Positions 30,948 to 41,658 are shown, numbered from the stretch's first letter. The stretch is DNA of 64,000 nt from a bacterium (GCA_905221105.1 CAJNBW010000008.1:1-64000), one strand, 5' to 3'. The notes: a model not told the origin generated them from the sequence alone. Numbers and translations are program-made.

Positions 30948-32045
30948 TCAATTTTCGTTTACAGTAACTTTACCATTCTGAATAGTGAAGATGCTTAGAT
31001 TTTCTGGTAGATTTTGAAGATGGTCTAAGCTTGTTGTTGTGATAAAGGTTTGGATTGACTGAGAAATCGTTTCTAATAATTTTAGTTGTCTAGTGTTGTC
31101 AAGCTCGCTCATAACATCGTCAAGTAGTAATATTGGAGATTCTGTAGTAATACTTTCCATTAACTCGATTTCTGCTAATTTTATAGAAAGGACGAGACTG
31201 CGATGTTGACCTTGACTTCCAAAGCTAGCATCCATCCCATTTATATAAAAAGAAATATCATCTCGATGAGGACCAACGCCAGTATTCTTTTTAAATAAAT
31301 CTCTGGATCTACTTTTTTCTAAAGCAATTTTGAAAGATTCAGATAAATCTTCTTGATCAGTTGGCTTGACAGAAGTTTGATAAGATATTGACAACTCTTC
31401 AATCTGATTTGAGAGTTCAAAATGTTTCTTACGCCCAAATGATTCTAGTTTTTTTATGAAATCTAAGCGGTGATTCATTACACGACATCCATAATCAATT
31501 AGCTGATCATCCAACACAGAAAGGAAGGTTTCATCTATTTTTTGAGCTGATTTTAGATAAGTGTTTCTTTGTTTTAGGATGTGATTATAATTGGTTAAAT
31601 CTGATAAATAGATTGGCTTAATTTGTCCAAGTTCCATATCAATGAATTTCCGTCGAACCGAAGGTGCTCCTTTAATTAGTTGTAAATCTTCAGGAGCAAA
31701 TAAGACAACATTCATGTGTCCTACATAATCTGAAAGGCGTGCCTGTTTTAAATGATTAACTTTTGTCACACGGCCTTTTTGTGTTAGTTCGATTTCTAGG
31801 GGAATGGATCCAGTTTTTTTCTGAACGAGACCTGAAAGATGAAGTTGTTCCTCATCAAAATGAATGAGATTTTTATCTGTTCTAGTTCGATGACTACGCG
31901 TTAAGGCTAAAAAATAGATAGCCTCTAACATGTTTGTTTTTCCTTGTGCATTACGTCCCAAAAAGATATTCAATTTAGGATTAAAGTCTATTTTCGTCTC
32001 TTTGTAGTTACGAAAAGTCTTGAGAGATAGGTTTTGTAGCCACAT
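30948..32045 (-). CDS. recF: DNA replication/repair protein RecF
   Basis: RecF is an SMC-like ATPase that with RecOR loads RecA at single-strand gaps. The 365-residue product has Walker A GRNAQGKT (30-37), the signature region and Walker [12 protein letters not shown]. It follows yaaA by 2 bp. In B. subtilis yaaA-recF are next to dnaA-dnaN; here the pair lies about 16 kb away on the other replichore. Confidence 0.97.
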   Translation of the reverse strand: MWLQNLSLKTFRNYKETKIDFNPKLNIFLGRNAQGKTNMLEAIYFLALTRSHRTRTDKNLIHFDEEQLHLSGLVQKKTGSIPLEIELTQKGRVTKVNHLKQARLSDYVGHMNVVLFAPEDLQLIKGAPSVRRKFIDMELGQIKPIYLSDLTNYNHILKQRNTYLKSAQKIDETFLSVLDDQLIDYGCRVMNHRLDFIKKLESFGRKKHFELSNQIEELSISYQTSVKPTDQEDLSESFKIALEKSRSRDLFKKNTGVGPHRDDISFYINGMDASFGSQGQHRSLVLSIKLAEIELMESITTESPILLLDDVMSELDNTRQLKLLETISQSIQTFITTTSLDHLQNLPENLSIFTIQNGKVTVNEN

Positions 32046-32047
32046 GA

Positions 32048-32416
32048 TTATCTACCAGGGAATCGCGGAGCTTGTTTGTTTTTAGGTGCTGAAGTAGGTT
32101 TCGATTTGTCTTTTTTAACTCCCTTATTCATCTCCTTTACAAGTTTAGCAATCCGTTCTTTTTCAACTTTATTAGCTTGGTATTCATCTTGTTCTTCAGA
32201 AGTAGGTTGTGTCAACAAGATGTCAATGTTCATGTCAGGGATGTCAACTTTATCGCCAATGCGAAGTTTTTTACCACGACGACTCTCTAATTCCCCATTA
32301 AAGTAAACAGAATGTTCAGAGAGAAAGGATTTGATAGCTCCTCCGCTATGTGTAATTCCAAGTTCTTTGAGTAGTGCTTGGAGGGTAATAAATTCTTCAA
32401 ATAATTTGTATTCCAT
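32048..32416 (-). CDS. yaaA: S4-domain protein YaaA
   Basis: The 122-residue protein contains the YaaA-type S4 RNA-binding domain in residues 1-70 ([20 protein letters not shown] ... [14 protein letters not shown]), followed by a charged Lys-rich tail specific to streptococci. A role in ribosome function is inferred from the fold. Two base pairs upstream of recF, same operon. Confidence 0.9.
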   Translation of the reverse strand: MEYKLFEEFITLQALLKELGITHSGGAIKSFLSEHSVYFNGELESRRGKKLRIGDKVDIPDMNIDILLTQPTSEEQDEYQANKVEKERIAKLVKEMNKGVKKDKSKPTSAPKNKQAPRFPGR

Positions 32417-32541
32417 AATTCACCTCAATCTTTGGTATTATACCATATTTTCCTAAAAATAGTGAGAGAAACAGGGAGAAATGTAAGCGATTTTTATTTC
32501 AAAAGTATTACAGAGAACAAGAAAATTTCAGGTTTTCGTGA

Positions 32542-32547
32542 TATAAT
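32542..32547 (+). promoter_or_regulatory. Extended -10 of the M16 peptidase operon
   Basis: TGATATAAT (TG at 32539-32540) upstream of AAGGAGG and the ATG at 32575. Confidence 0.7.
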
Positions 32548-32574
32548 AGAAGTCTGTATATAAGGAGGTAAATC

Positions 32575-33825
32575 ATGGAGTTAGTGCATGGAATTTCAAC
32601 ACATTTTATCCAATCAAAGAAGTTTAAAACGAACAAAATTACCGTGCGTTTTACAGCTCCATTATCTCTTGATACGATTGCAGGTCGTATGTTGAGTGCG
32701 AGTATGCTAGAGACTGCTAACCAGCTGTACCCTACTTCTCAAAATTTGAGGAGACACTTGGCTAGTCTATATGGTACAGATATGTCAACCAATTGTTTCA
32801 GAAGAGGGCAAAGTCACATTGTAGAATTGACATTTACTTATGTTCGTGATGAGTTTTTAAGTAAGAAAAATGTGCTAACTTCTCAGGTTTTGGAACTAGT
32901 AAAAGAGACTCTTTTCTCACCCGTGGTAGTTGATAATGGATTTGATTCGGCCTTATTTGAAATTGAGAAAAAGCAATTGCTAGCAAGTTTAGCAGCTGAT
33001 ATGGATGATTCTTTTTATTTTGCACATAAAGAATTAGATAAATTATTTTTTCATGATGAACGTCTCCAATTGGAATACAGTGATTTACGAAATCGTATTT
33101 TAGCTGAAACTCCACAAAGTTCTTATTCTTGTTTCCAAGAATTTTTGGCCAATGATCGAATAGATTTCTTTTTCCTAGGTGATTTTAATGAGGTTGAAAT
33201 TCAAAATGTATTAGAATCATTTGGTTTTATAGCTCGAGAAGGTGATGTGAAGGTTCAGTATTGTCAATCTTATTCCAATATCCTTCAGGAAGGCATGGTT
33301 CGGAAAAATGTGGGACAGTCTATTTTAGAGTTGGGCTATCATTGCTCTGCTGAATATGGTGATGAGCAACATTTACCTATGATTGTAATGAATGGTTTAC
33401 TGGGTGGATTTGCTCATTCTAAACTCTTTACAAATGTCCGTGAAAATGCTGGATTGGCTTATACTATTTCAAGTCAGCTCGATTTATTTAGTGGATTTTT
33501 AAGGATGTATGCTGGTATCAATCGAGAAAATCGGAACCAGGCTCGTAAAATGATGAATAATCAACTGCTTGATTTAAAAAAAGGTTATTTTACAGATCTT
33601 GAGTTAGAGCAGACCAAGGAAATGATTCATCGGTCTTTGTTGCTTTCTCAAGATAATCAATCTTCATTGATTGAACGTGCTTATCAAAATGCCTTACTTG
33701 GAAAATCTTCAGCAGACTTTAAAAGTTGGATTGAAAAGCTTGAACAAATTGACAAATATGCTATTTGTAGAGCAGCTAATAATGTGAAGCTACAAGCAAT
33801 TTACTTTATGGAAGGAATAGAATGA
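32575..33825 (+). CDS. M16-family peptidase-like protein, non-catalytic partner (YmfF-like)
   Basis: The 416-residue protein has the M16 two-lobed fold features (NGLLGGFAHSKLFTNVRENAGLAYTISS in the C-lobe) but no HxxEH zinc motif in the N-lobe, so it is probably the structural half of a heterodimer with the next gene, which has the motif. It overlaps that gene by 4 bp. AAGGAGG precedes the ATG. Function unknown in streptococci; in Bacillus such pairs act on peptides. Confidence 0.9.
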   Translation: MELVHGISTHFIQSKKFKTNKITVRFTAPLSLDTIAGRMLSASMLETANQLYPTSQNLRRHLASLYGTDMSTNCFRRGQSHIVELTFTYVRDEFLSKKNVLTSQVLELVKETLFSPVVVDNGFDSALFEIEKKQLLASLAADMDDSFYFAHKELDKLFFHDERLQLEYSDLRNRILAETPQSSYSCFQEFLANDRIDFFFLGDFNEVEIQNVLESFGFIAREGDVKVQYCQSYSNILQEGMVRKNVGQSILELGYHCSAEYGDEQHLPMIVMNGLLGGFAHSKLFTNVRENAGLAYTISSQLDLFSGFLRMYAGINRENRNQARKMMNNQLLDLKKGYFTDLELEQTKEMIHRSLLLSQDNQSSLIERAYQNALLGKSSADFKSWIEKLEQIDKYAICRAANNVKLQAIYFMEGIE

Positions 33826-35105
33826 CAAAGGTTATTTTTGAAGAAAAATACTATCCAGCTGTAAAAGAAATGGTTTATCGAACTCGTTTGGCAAACGGAT
33901 TGACAGTAGCTCTTCTACCTAAAAAGGAATTTAAAGAGGTTTACGCGAGTGTAACTGTACAGTTTGGCTCGGTAGATACGCTTGTCACAGAAGTTGACGG
34001 AGATGTAAAACAATATCCTGCGGGAATTGCTCATTTTCTTGAACATAAATTATTTGAGAGAGAAGATTCTAGCGATTTGATGTCGGCTTTTACGAGTCTA
34101 GGTGCAGACAGCAATGCCTTTACAAGCTTTACAAAAACAAACTATCTTTTTTCATCGACGGATTATCTCTTAGAGAACTTAGATTTACTTGATGAATTGG
34201 TAACATCAGCACACTTTACTGAAGATTCCATTTTGAGAGAGCAGGATATTATCCAGCAAGAACGAGAAATGTATCAAGATGATCCAGATTCGTGTTTATT
34301 CTTTTCAACCTTAGCGAATTTGTATCCTGGTACACCTTTAGCAACGGATATAGTTGGAAGTGAGGAGTCCATTTCCCAAATCAATCTAACTAATTTGCAA
34401 GAAAATTTTACAAAATTTTACAAACCTGTAAATATGTCTCTGTTTTTAGTTGGTAATTTTGATGTGGAGCAAGTACAGAACTATTTTGAAAGAAAAGAAC
34501 TGGAAGATTCAGATGTTCAGGAAGTAGCAAGAGAAAAGTTTGTTTTACAGGCTGTAAAGAAAACAGACAGTATGAGAATGGAAGTGTCTTCTCCCAAACT
34601 AGCGATTGGAGTTAGAGGTAAGCGAGAAGTTGCTGAGGCGGATTGCTATCGACATCATATTTTATTAAAATTATTGTTTGCAATGATGTTTGGTTGGACT
34701 TCGGATCGTTTTCAAAAGTTATATGAATCAGGTAAAATAGATGCGTCCTTATCTCTTGAAATTGAAGTAACAAGTCGTTTTCATTTTGTTATGTTGACAA
34801 TGGATACAAAAGAGCCAGTTGCTTTATCTCATCAGTTTAGGAAGGCCATTCGTAATTTTACAAAGGATTTGGATATTACAGAGGATCATTTAGATATTAT
34901 CAAAAGAGAGATGTTTGGGGAATTTTTCAGTAGCATGAACTCTCTTGAATTTATTGCAACGCAATATGATGCTTTTGAACATGGTGAGACAATTTTTGAT
35001 TTGCCAAAGATTTTACAGGAAATTACTTTAGAGGATGTCCTTGAAGCAGGGCATCACTTAATAGATGAAGGGAATATAGTTGATTTTACAATATTCCCAT
35101 CGTAG
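33822..35105 (+). CDS. M16-family zinc metallopeptidase (YmfH-like)
   Basis: The 427-residue protein carries the inverted zinc motif HFLEH (about 72-76) and the downstream glutamate in QQEREMY, as in insulinase-family peptidases. It pairs with the preceding non-catalytic homologue. The peptidase pair and then a RodZ-like gene and pgsA is a conserved order in Firmicutes (ymfFH-ymfM-pgsA). Confidence 0.92.
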   Translation: MTKVIFEEKYYPAVKEMVYRTRLANGLTVALLPKKEFKEVYASVTVQFGSVDTLVTEVDGDVKQYPAGIAHFLEHKLFEREDSSDLMSAFTSLGADSNAFTSFTKTNYLFSSTDYLLENLDLLDELVTSAHFTEDSILREQDIIQQEREMYQDDPDSCLFFSTLANLYPGTPLATDIVGSEESISQINLTNLQENFTKFYKPVNMSLFLVGNFDVEQVQNYFERKELEDSDVQEVAREKFVLQAVKKTDSMRMEVSSPKLAIGVRGKREVAEADCYRHHILLKLLFAMMFGWTSDRFQKLYESGKIDASLSLEIEVTSRFHFVMLTMDTKEPVALSHQFRKAIRNFTKDLDITEDHLDIIKREMFGEFFSSMNSLEFIATQYDAFEHGETIFDLPKILQEITLEDVLEAGHHLIDEGNIVDFTIFPS

Positions 35106-35146
35106 TAACCTATCATAATAGACACTATAAAGAAGGGATGACAAGT

Positions 35147-35989
35147 ATGAGGAAAAAAACAATTGGTGAGGTTTTACGATTAGCTAGAATCAATCAGGGA
35201 TTGAGTTTAGATGAATTGCAGAAAAAGACAGACATCCAGTTAGATATGTTGGAAGCAATGGAAGCAGACGATTTCGATCAACTTCCAAGTCCTTTTTACA
35301 CACGCTCTTTCTTGAGAAAATATGCATGGGCTGTTGAGTTAGATGACCAAATTGTTTTGGATGCTTATGATTCTGGGAGTATGATTACTTATGAGGAAGT
35401 AGATGTTGATGAAGATGAGTTGACAGGGCGCAGACGTTCAAGTAAGAAAAATAAGAAAAAAACATCCTTTTTACCTTTATTTTATTTTATCCTTTTTGCC
35501 TTATCGATTTTAATTTTTGTGACCTATTATGTTTGGAACTATATTCAAACTCAACCAGAGGGGTCTTCTCTTTCTAATTACAGTGTGGTTCAATCAACAA
35601 GTTCAATAAGTTCAACTAGCTCTGTTCCCCACTCTTCAAGTAGTAGTTTATCTAGCAGTTCTTCCAGTGCAGAACCATCTATAACGGTATCGGGTGAAGG
35701 AAATCGAGTAGAAGTTGCTTATAAAACGGGCAAGGAAACTGCAAAATTGCAATTGGCAGTTTCAGATGTTACAAGTTGGGTTAGTATTTCAGAAAGTGAT
35801 CTTGAGGGTGGTGTGACTTTATCACCGGATAATAAAAGTGCGGAAACAAGCGTTTCAACTAAAAATCCTGTGACCATTACTTTAGGTGTTGTCAAAGGTG
35901 TTGCCTTAACAGTAGACAATCAGACTGTTGATTTATCGAAATTAACAGCGCAGACTGGACAAATCACTGTAACCTTTACTAAAAATTAA
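35147..35989 (+). CDS. rodZ: RodZ-like HTH/transmembrane protein (YmfM)
   Basis: A 280-residue protein with a Cro/C1-type HTH (about 5-75), a positively charged segment, one transmembrane helix (about 110-130), a Ser-rich linker (about 145-185) and an extracellular beta domain (DUF4115-type). RodZ links the elongation machinery to the membrane. The ATG at 35147 is preferred because AGAAGGG is 8-9 bp upstream; the ATG at 35138 directly abuts that site. It precedes pgsA, with mreCD downstream. Confidence 0.88.
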   Translation: MRKKTIGEVLRLARINQGLSLDELQKKTDIQLDMLEAMEADDFDQLPSPFYTRSFLRKYAWAVELDDQIVLDAYDSGSMITYEEVDVDEDELTGRRRSSKKNKKKTSFLPLFYFILFALSILIFVTYYVWNYIQTQPEGSSLSNYSVVQSTSSISSTSSVPHSSSSSLSSSSSSAEPSITVSGEGNRVEVAYKTGKETAKLQLAVSDVTSWVSISESDLEGGVTLSPDNKSAETSVSTKNPVTITLGVVKGVALTVDNQTVDLSKLTAQTGQITVTFTKN

Positions 35990-35999
35990 GGAAAAACGA

Positions 36000-36545
36000 A
36001 TGAAAAAAGAACAAATTCCAAATATCTTAACAATAGGTCGAATTCTCTTTATACCTATTTTTATCTTTATTTTAACAGTAGGAAATTCGATAGAGAGTCA
36101 TATAGTAGCAGCTATTATCTTTGCGATTGCCAGTATTACAGACTATTTAGATGGATATTTAGCTCGTAAATGGAATGTGGTCAGTAATTTTGGTAAATTT
36201 GCAGATCCTATGGCGGATAAGCTACTAGTTATGTCGGCTTTTATTATGCTGATTGAGTTAGGAATGGCTCCGGCTTGGATTGTTGCAGTGATTATCTGTC
36301 GTGAGTTGGCTGTGACAGGTTTAAGGCTTTTACTGGTTGAAACTGGAGGAACAGTTTTAGCAGCAGCAATGCCTGGGAAAATTAAAACTTTCAGTCAGAT
36401 GTTTGCGATTATTTTCTTGCTATTACATTGGACTTTGCTTGGTCAAGTTCTACTTTATGTAGCCTTGTTTTTCACTATCTACTCTGGCTATGACTATTTC
36501 AAGGGTAGTGCCTATGTATTTAAAGGGACATTTGGTTCGAAATGA
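36000..36545 (+). CDS. pgsA: CDP-diacylglycerol-glycerol-3-phosphate phosphatidyltransferase
   Basis: PgsA makes phosphatidylglycerophosphate. The 181-residue membrane protein has the CDP-alcohol phosphotransferase motif DYLDGYLARKWNVVSNFGKFADPMADK split across about residues 43-70 (D-G-AR-G-D-D pattern) and four to five helices. It overlaps ecfA1 by 4 bp. Confidence 0.97.
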   Translation: MKKEQIPNILTIGRILFIPIFIFILTVGNSIESHIVAAIIFAIASITDYLDGYLARKWNVVSNFGKFADPMADKLLVMSAFIMLIELGMAPAWIVAVIICRELAVTGLRLLLVETGGTVLAAAMPGKIKTFSQMFAIIFLLLHWTLLGQVLLYVALFFTIYSGYDYFKGSAYVFKGTFGSK

Positions 36546-37369
36546 AATCAATAATTGATGTAAAAAATCTTTCTTTTCGCTATAAAGAAAATCAGAAATA
36601 CTACGATGTGAAGGATATTACGTTTCACGTGAAACGTGGAGAATGGCTTTCGATTGTAGGGCACAATGGTAGTGGTAAATCAACGACTGTACGATTAATT
36701 GATGGCTTACTGGAAGCAGAATCTGGAGAGATTGTAATCGATGGCCAACGGTTGACTGAGGAAAATGTTTGGAATATACGTCGTCAAATCGGTATGGTTT
36801 TTCAAAATCCAGACAATCAATTTGTTGGAGCGACTGTTGAAGATGATGTTGCCTTTGGTTTGGAAAATCAAGGCCTTTCTCGTCAAGAAATGAAAAAGAG
36901 AGTGGAGGAAGCTCTGGATTTGGTTGGCATGTTGGACTTTAAAAAGAGAGAGCCAGCGCGTCTATCGGGTGGTCAAAAGCAACGTGTGGCCATTGCAGGT
37001 GTTGTAGCCCTAAGACCAGCTATTTTAATCCTAGATGAAGCAACGAGTATGTTGGATCCTGAGGGACGTAGAGAACTGATTGAGACAGTAAAAGGAATTC
37101 GAAAAGACTATGATATGACGGTCATTTCCATTACACATGATTTGGAAGAAGTTGCCATGAGTGATCGCGTATTGGTCATGAAAAAAGGGGAAATTGAATC
37201 AACTAGTAGCCCTAGAGAACTTTTCTCTCGAAATGATTTAGATCAAATTGGATTAGACGATCCTTTTGCCAATCAATTAAAAAATTCTTTGATCCAGAAT
37301 GGCTATGATTTGCCTGAAAATTATTTGACAGAAAGTGAGCTAGAGGATAAGCTATGGGAATTGCTCTAG
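36542..37369 (+). CDS. ecfA1: ECF transporter ATPase EcfA1
   Basis: One of two ATPases of the shared energy-coupling module for vitamin uptake. The 275-residue protein has Walker [11 protein letters not shown]-loop, signature LSGGQKQR and Walker [14 protein letters not shown]. It overlaps ecfA2 by 16 bp. A parS-like site is embedded at 36621-36636. Substrate-binding S components are encoded elsewhere. Confidence 0.96.
   Translation: MKSIIDVKNLSFRYKENQKYYDVKDITFHVKRGEWLSIVGHNGSGKSTTVRLIDGLLEAESGEIVIDGQRLTEENVWNIRRQIGMVFQNPDNQFVGATVEDDVAFGLENQGLSRQEMKKRVEEALDLVGMLDFKKREPARLSGGQKQRVAIAGVVALRPAILILDEATSMLDPEGRRELIETVKGIRKDYDMTVISITHDLEEVAMSDRVLVMKKGEIESTSSPRELFSRNDLDQIGLDDPFANQLKNSLIQNGYDLPENYLTESELEDKLWELL
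36621..36636. promoter_or_regulatory. parS-like site (inside ecfA1)
   Basis: CGTTTCACGTGAAACG is a perfect 16-bp palindrome with the complete 14-bp parS core, about 21.7 kb from oriC. Confidence 0.9.
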
Positions 37370-38193
37370 AAAATGTGAGTTTTACATATCAAGAAGGTAC
37401 TCCCTTAGCTTCAGAAGCTTTGTCGGATGTTTCTTTAACGATTGAAGATGGTTCTTATACGGCCTTAATTGGGCACACAGGTAGCGGCAAATCGACTATT
37501 TTACAACTTTTAAACGGTTTATTGGTGCCAAGTCAAGGAAGTGTACGAGTTTTTGATACCTTAATCACTTCGAATTCTAAAAATAAAGATATTCGTCAAA
37601 TTAGAAAACAGGTTGGCTTGGTATTTCAGTTTGCTGAAAATCAGATCTTTGAAGAAACAGTTTTGAAGGACGTTGCTTTTGGACCACAAAATTTTGGAGT
37701 TTCTGAAGAAGATGCGGAGCAGATTGCGCGTGAGAAACTGGCTTTGGTTGGAATTGAGGAATCACTTTTTGATCGCAGTCCGTTTGAGCTGTCAGGTGGA
37801 CAAATGAGACGTGTCGCCATTGCAGGCATACTTGCCATGGAGCCAGCTATATTAGTCTTAGATGAGCCCACAGCAGGCCTAGATCCCTTGGGGAGAAAAG
37901 AGTTGATGAATTTGTTCAAAAAACTCCATCAGTCAGGGATGACCATTGTCTTGGTAACGCACCTGATGGATGATGTTGCTGAATATGCGAATCAAGTCTA
38001 TGTAATGGAAAAGGGACGCCTAGTTAAGGGTGGTAAACCGAGTGATGTCTTTCAAGATGTTGTCTTTATGGAAGAAGTGCAGTTGGGAGTACCTAAAATT
38101 ACGGCCTTTTGTAAACGGTTGGCTGATGGAGGCGTTTCATTTAAACGATTACCGATTAAGATAGAGGAGTTCAAGGAGTCGATAAATGGATAG
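37354..38193 (+). CDS. ecfA2: ECF transporter ATPase EcfA2
   Basis: The 279-residue partner ATPase, with Walker [10 protein letters not shown], signature LSGGQMRR and Walker [14 protein letters not shown]. The start lies 16 bp inside ecfA1 and the end overlaps ecfT by 8 bp, indicating tightly coupled translation of the module. Confidence 0.96.
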   Translation: MGIALENVSFTYQEGTPLASEALSDVSLTIEDGSYTALIGHTGSGKSTILQLLNGLLVPSQGSVRVFDTLITSNSKNKDIRQIRKQVGLVFQFAENQIFEETVLKDVAFGPQNFGVSEEDAEQIAREKLALVGIEESLFDRSPFELSGGQMRRVAIAGILAMEPAILVLDEPTAGLDPLGRKELMNLFKKLHQSGMTIVLVTHLMDDVAEYANQVYVMEKGRLVKGGKPSDVFQDVVFMEEVQLGVPKITAFCKRLADGGVSFKRLPIKIEEFKESING

Positions 38194-38980
38194 TATGATT
38201 TTGGGGCGTTATATCCCAGGGGATTCGATTGTTCACCGATTGGATCCACGTAGTAAATTACTGGCTATGATGCTACTGATTTTGATTGTGTTTTGGGCTA
38301 ATAATTCTTTGACGAATCTGATTCTTTTTATAGCGACAGGGATATTTATTGCCTTGTCAGGAGTATCTCTTTCATTTTTTATTCAGGGCTTGAAATCTAT
38401 GTTTTTCTTGATTGCCTTCACAACTATTTTTCAACTGTTTTTCATTTCTAGTGGGAATGTTTTATTTGAGTTTTCGTTTGTGAGAATCACGGATTATGCT
38501 TTGCAACAAGCTGGAATTATTTTTTGTCGCTTTGTATTGATCATTTTCTTTTCAACTTTGTTAACCTTAACGACCATGCCCTTAAGTTTGGCCTCAGCTG
38601 TCGAAGCTTTGTTAGCGCCTTTAAAACGTGTGAGAGTTCCAGTTCATGAAATTGGATTGATGCTGTCCATGAGTCTACGTTTTGTCCCAACCTTGATGGA
38701 TGATACGACGCGGATTATGAATGCACAGAAAGCGCGTGGAGTGGATTTTGGAGAAGGAAGCATCGTTCAAAAAGTAAAGGCTATGATTCCTATTTTGATT
38801 CCTCTTTTTGCGACAAGTTTAAAACGTGCAGATTCCTTGGCTATCGCCATGGAAGCGCGTGGTTATCAGGGTGGAAAAGGTAGAAGTCAATACCGACAAT
38901 TGAAATGGACTCGAAAGGATACGCTAGCAATCCTTGTTATTCTCGTACTTGGTTGTTGTTTATTTTTCTTAAAATCTTAG
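38186..38980 (+). CDS. ecfT: ECF transporter transmembrane component EcfT
   Basis: The 264-residue membrane protein has five to six helices and the two conserved cytoplasmic coupling motifs with Ala-Arg-Gly (QKARGVD and MEARGYQ) that dock on EcfA1/EcfA2. With those ATPases it forms the shared energising module for vitamin S components. Confidence 0.96.
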   Translation: MDSMILGRYIPGDSIVHRLDPRSKLLAMMLLILIVFWANNSLTNLILFIATGIFIALSGVSLSFFIQGLKSMFFLIAFTTIFQLFFISSGNVLFEFSFVRITDYALQQAGIIFCRFVLIIFFSTLLTLTTMPLSLASAVEALLAPLKRVRVPVHEIGLMLSMSLRFVPTLMDDTTRIMNAQKARGVDFGEGSIVQKVKAMIPILIPLFATSLKRADSLAIAMEARGYQGGKGRSQYRQLKWTRKDTLAILVILVLGCCLFFLKS

Positions 38981-39039
38981 TAGATTTCAGGAATTAATAA
39001 AAAAGTTACTGTAACAGTTTTTGATATAAAGGTAGGGAT

Positions 39040-39858
39040 ATGAACCGTTTTAAAAAATCAAAATATGTCATTATTGTTTTTGTCACTGTTCTGCTTGTGT
39101 CAGCTCTCTTAGCTACGACTTATTCAAGTACAATGGTGACGAAATTAGGAGATGGAATTTCATTGGTTGATAGAGTTGTGCAAAAACCTTTTCAGTGGTT
39201 TGATTCTGTCAAATCAGATTTGGCACATTTGACACGAACATATAATGAAAATGAAAGTTTGAAGAAACAGATTTACCAGTTAGAAGTTAAATCGAATGAG
39301 GCGGAAAGTTTAAAGACAGAAAATGAACAATTGCGCCAATTGCTTGATATGAAGTCTAAATTGCAAGCTACAAAGACTTTAGCAGCAGATGTTATTATGC
39401 GTTCTCCAGTATCTTGGAAGCAGGAATTGACCTTAGATGTAGGTAAATCAAAAGGGGCTTCTGAGAACATGTTAGCTATTGCAAATGGTGGTTTGATTGG
39501 GAGTGTTTCAAAAGTGGAGGAGAACTCTACTATGGTCAACCTTCTGACAAATACGGAAAATGCTGATAAGATTTCTGTTAAAATTCAACATGGTTCTACT
39601 ACAATTTATGGGATTATTGTTGGTTATGACAAGGAAAATGAAGTTCTTAAAATTAGCCAATTAAATAGTAATAGCGATATTAGTGCAGGAGATAAGGTGA
39701 CCACTGGTGGATTAGGAAACTTTAACGTTGCGGATATTCCTGTTGGTGAAGTGGTTGCCACAACGCATAGTACGGATTATTTGACACGAGAAGTAACTGT
39801 TAAATTGAGTGCAGATACTCATAATGTGGATGTGATAGAATTAGTGGGGAATTCATAA
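39040..39858 (+). CDS. mreC: Rod-shape/elongation protein MreC
   Basis: MreC is an extracellular scaffold of peripheral wall synthesis. The 272-residue protein has one transmembrane helix (about 10-28), a coiled coil (about 65-110, NENESLKKQIYQLE) and the MreC beta domains. Ovoid streptococci have MreCD without MreB. It overlaps mreD by 1 bp. Confidence 0.95.
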   Translation: MNRFKKSKYVIIVFVTVLLVSALLATTYSSTMVTKLGDGISLVDRVVQKPFQWFDSVKSDLAHLTRTYNENESLKKQIYQLEVKSNEAESLKTENEQLRQLLDMKSKLQATKTLAADVIMRSPVSWKQELTLDVGKSKGASENMLAIANGGLIGSVSKVEENSTMVNLLTNTENADKISVKIQHGSTTIYGIIVGYDKENEVLKISQLNSNSDISAGDKVTTGGLGNFNVADIPVGEVVATTHSTDYLTREVTVKLSADTHNVDVIELVGNS

Positions 39859-40352
39859 TGAGACAGTTAAAGCGGGTTGGAGTGTTTTTATTGCTTCCTT
39901 TCTTTGTTCTAATTGACGCCCATATTAGCCAGCTTCTGGGTTCATTTTTCCCCCATGTACATTTGGCTAGTCATTTTCTTTTTCTATTTCTCTTATTTGA
40001 GACGATAGAAGTATCAGAGTATTTCTATTTAGCTTATTGTTTTGTAGTTGGTTTGGTTTATGATATTTACTTTTTCCACTTGATTGGAATTGCGACTCTG
40101 TTATTTATCTTATTGGGAGCGTTTCTTCATAAATTGAATAGTGTTATTTTGTTGAATCGTTGGACAAGAATCTTGGCTATGATTGTTATGAGTTTTCTAT
40201 TTGATATGGGAGCTTATCTCTTTGCATTAGTGGTAGGTTTAACTGTAGATAGTCTGCCGATTTTTATCGTTTATAGCCTAGTACCATCCATGATTTTAAA
40301 TCTTGTGTGGATGCTTATTTTTCAGTTTATTTTTGAAAAATATTATCTATGA
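39858..40352 (+). CDS. mreD: Elongation membrane protein MreD
   Basis: The 164-residue protein has five to six hydrophobic helices covering nearly the whole length, with few loops, as in MreD. It follows mreC with TAATG-type overlap. A hairpin behind it overlaps the pcsB regulatory region. Confidence 0.93.
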   Translation: MRQLKRVGVFLLLPFFVLIDAHISQLLGSFFPHVHLASHFLFLFLLFETIEVSEYFYLAYCFVVGLVYDIYFFHLIGIATLLFILLGAFLHKLNSVILLNRWTRILAMIVMSFLFDMGAYLFALVVGLTVDSLPIFIVYSLVPSMILNLVWMLIFQFIFEKYYL

Positions 40353-40366
40353 GAAAGAAACAAAAA

Positions 40367-40410
40367 TGTAACAAAGGCGTAATATTCATTAGGCCTTTTT
40401 TTGGTATACT
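40367..40410 (+). promoter_or_regulatory. pcsB promoter with WalR box
   Basis: TGTAAC-N5-CGTAAT (40367-40383) matches the WalR (VicR) direct-repeat consensus with one change. TATACT (40405-40410) is the -10. The essential WalRK system is known to drive pcsB in pneumococcus. Confidence 0.8.
40373..40400 (+). terminator. Probable mreCD terminator overlapping the WalR box
   Basis: Stem AAAGGC / GCCTTT with an inner TAAT/ATTA pairing is followed by a T-run. Its 5' arm is the spacer and second half of the WalR box. Confidence 0.65.
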
Positions 40411-40446
40411 AGTATTGTCTTTAAAAGAAGGAGTATCTACGTAATT

Positions 40447-41625
40447 ATGAAGAAAAAAATCTTAGCGTCACTTTTATTAAGTACAGTAATGGTTTCTCAA
40501 GTAGCTGTTTTAACAACTGCGCATGCAGAAACGACTGATGACAAAATTGCTGCTCAAGATAATAAAATTAGTAACTTAACAGCACAACAACAAGAAGCCC
40601 AAAAACAAGTTGACCAAATTCAGGAGCAAGTATCAGCTATTCAAGCTGAGCAATCTAACTTGCAAGCTGAAAATGATAGATTACAAGCAGAATCCAAAAA
40701 ACTTGAGAGTGAGATTACAGAACTTTCTAAAAATATTGTATCTCGCAATGATTCTTTGGAAAAACAAGCTCGTAGTGCTCAAACAAATGGAGCTGCAACT
40801 AGCTACATTAATACAATTGTAAACTCAAAATCAATTACAGAAGCTATTTCACGTGTTGCAGCAATGAGTGAAATCGTATCTGCTAACAACAAAATGTTGG
40901 AACAACAAAAAGCAGATAAAAAAGCAATTTCTGAGAAGCAAGTGGCAAACAATGACGCAATTAATACAGTTATTGCAAATCAACAGAAATTGTCTGATGA
41001 TGCACAAGCTCTAACAACGAAACAAGCTGAGTTGAAAGCTGCAGAATTAAATCTTGCTGCTGAAAAAGCGACAGCAGAAGATGAAAAAGCAAGTTTGCTA
41101 GAGAAAAAAGCAGAAGCAGAAGCGGCAGCAAAAGCAGCAGCAGCGGCAGAGACAGCTTATAAAGAAAAACAAGCTAGCCAACAACAATCAGTACTTGCTT
41201 CAGCAAACACTAACTTAACAGCTCAAGTGCAAGCAGTATCTGAATCTGCGGCAGCACCTGTCCGTGCAAAAGTTCGTCCAACATATAGTACAAATGCTTC
41301 AAGTTATCCAATTGGAGAATGTACATGGGGAGTTAAAACATTAGCACCTTGGGCTGGAGACTATTGGGGTAATGGAGCACAGTGGGCTACAAGCGCAGCT
41401 GCTGCAGGATTCCGTACAGGTTCAACACCTCAAGTTGGTGCGATTGCATGTTGGAATGATGGTGGATATGGACACGTAGCAGTAGTTACAGCTGTTTCAT
41501 CATCAACAAGTATTCAAGTATCAGAATCAAATTATGCAGGTAATCGTACAATTGGAAATCACCGTGGATGGTTCAATCCAACAACAACTTCTGAAGGTTT
41601 TGTTACATATATTTACGCAGATTAA
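40447..41625 (+). CDS. pcsB: Division-associated peptidoglycan hydrolase PcsB
   Basis: PcsB splits septal wall and is activated by FtsEX. The 392-residue protein has a signal peptide (cleavage after Ala27), a long coiled coil (about 30-265) that contacts FtsX, an Ala-rich stretch, and a C-terminal CHAP amidase/endopeptidase domain with Cys292 (GECTWG) and its histidine in [14 protein letters not shown] lies 13 bp before the ATG. Control by WalR fits the box upstream. Confidence 0.97.
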   Translation: MKKKILASLLLSTVMVSQVAVLTTAHAETTDDKIAAQDNKISNLTAQQQEAQKQVDQIQEQVSAIQAEQSNLQAENDRLQAESKKLESEITELSKNIVSRNDSLEKQARSAQTNGAATSYINTIVNSKSITEAISRVAAMSEIVSANNKMLEQQKADKKAISEKQVANNDAINTVIANQQKLSDDAQALTTKQAELKAAELNLAAEKATAEDEKASLLEKKAEAEAAAKAAAAAETAYKEKQASQQQSVLASANTNLTAQVQAVSESAAAPVRAKVRPTYSTNASSYPIGECTWGVKTLAPWAGDYWGNGAQWATSAAAAGFRTGSTPQVGAIACWNDGGYGHVAVVTAVSSSTSIQVSESNYAGNRTIGNHRGWFNPTTTSEGFVTYIYAD

Positions 41626-41630
41626 TTTAC

Positions 41631-41658
41631 AGAGGGACTCGAATAGAGCCCTCTTTTT
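41631..41658 (+). terminator. Terminator of pcsB
   Basis: AGAGGG-A-CTC pairs with GAG-CCCTCT, followed by TTTT. Confidence 0.85.

Noticed and set aside
32480..32495. cre-like sequence (ATGTAAGCGATTTTT) upstream of the M16 operon
   Set aside because: The second half departs from consensus; too weak compared with the site at 60361.
40841..40865. Possible fourth parS in pcsB (TATTTCACGTGTTGCA)
   Set aside because: Four mismatches to the 16-mer, non-palindromic, within a normal coding context.
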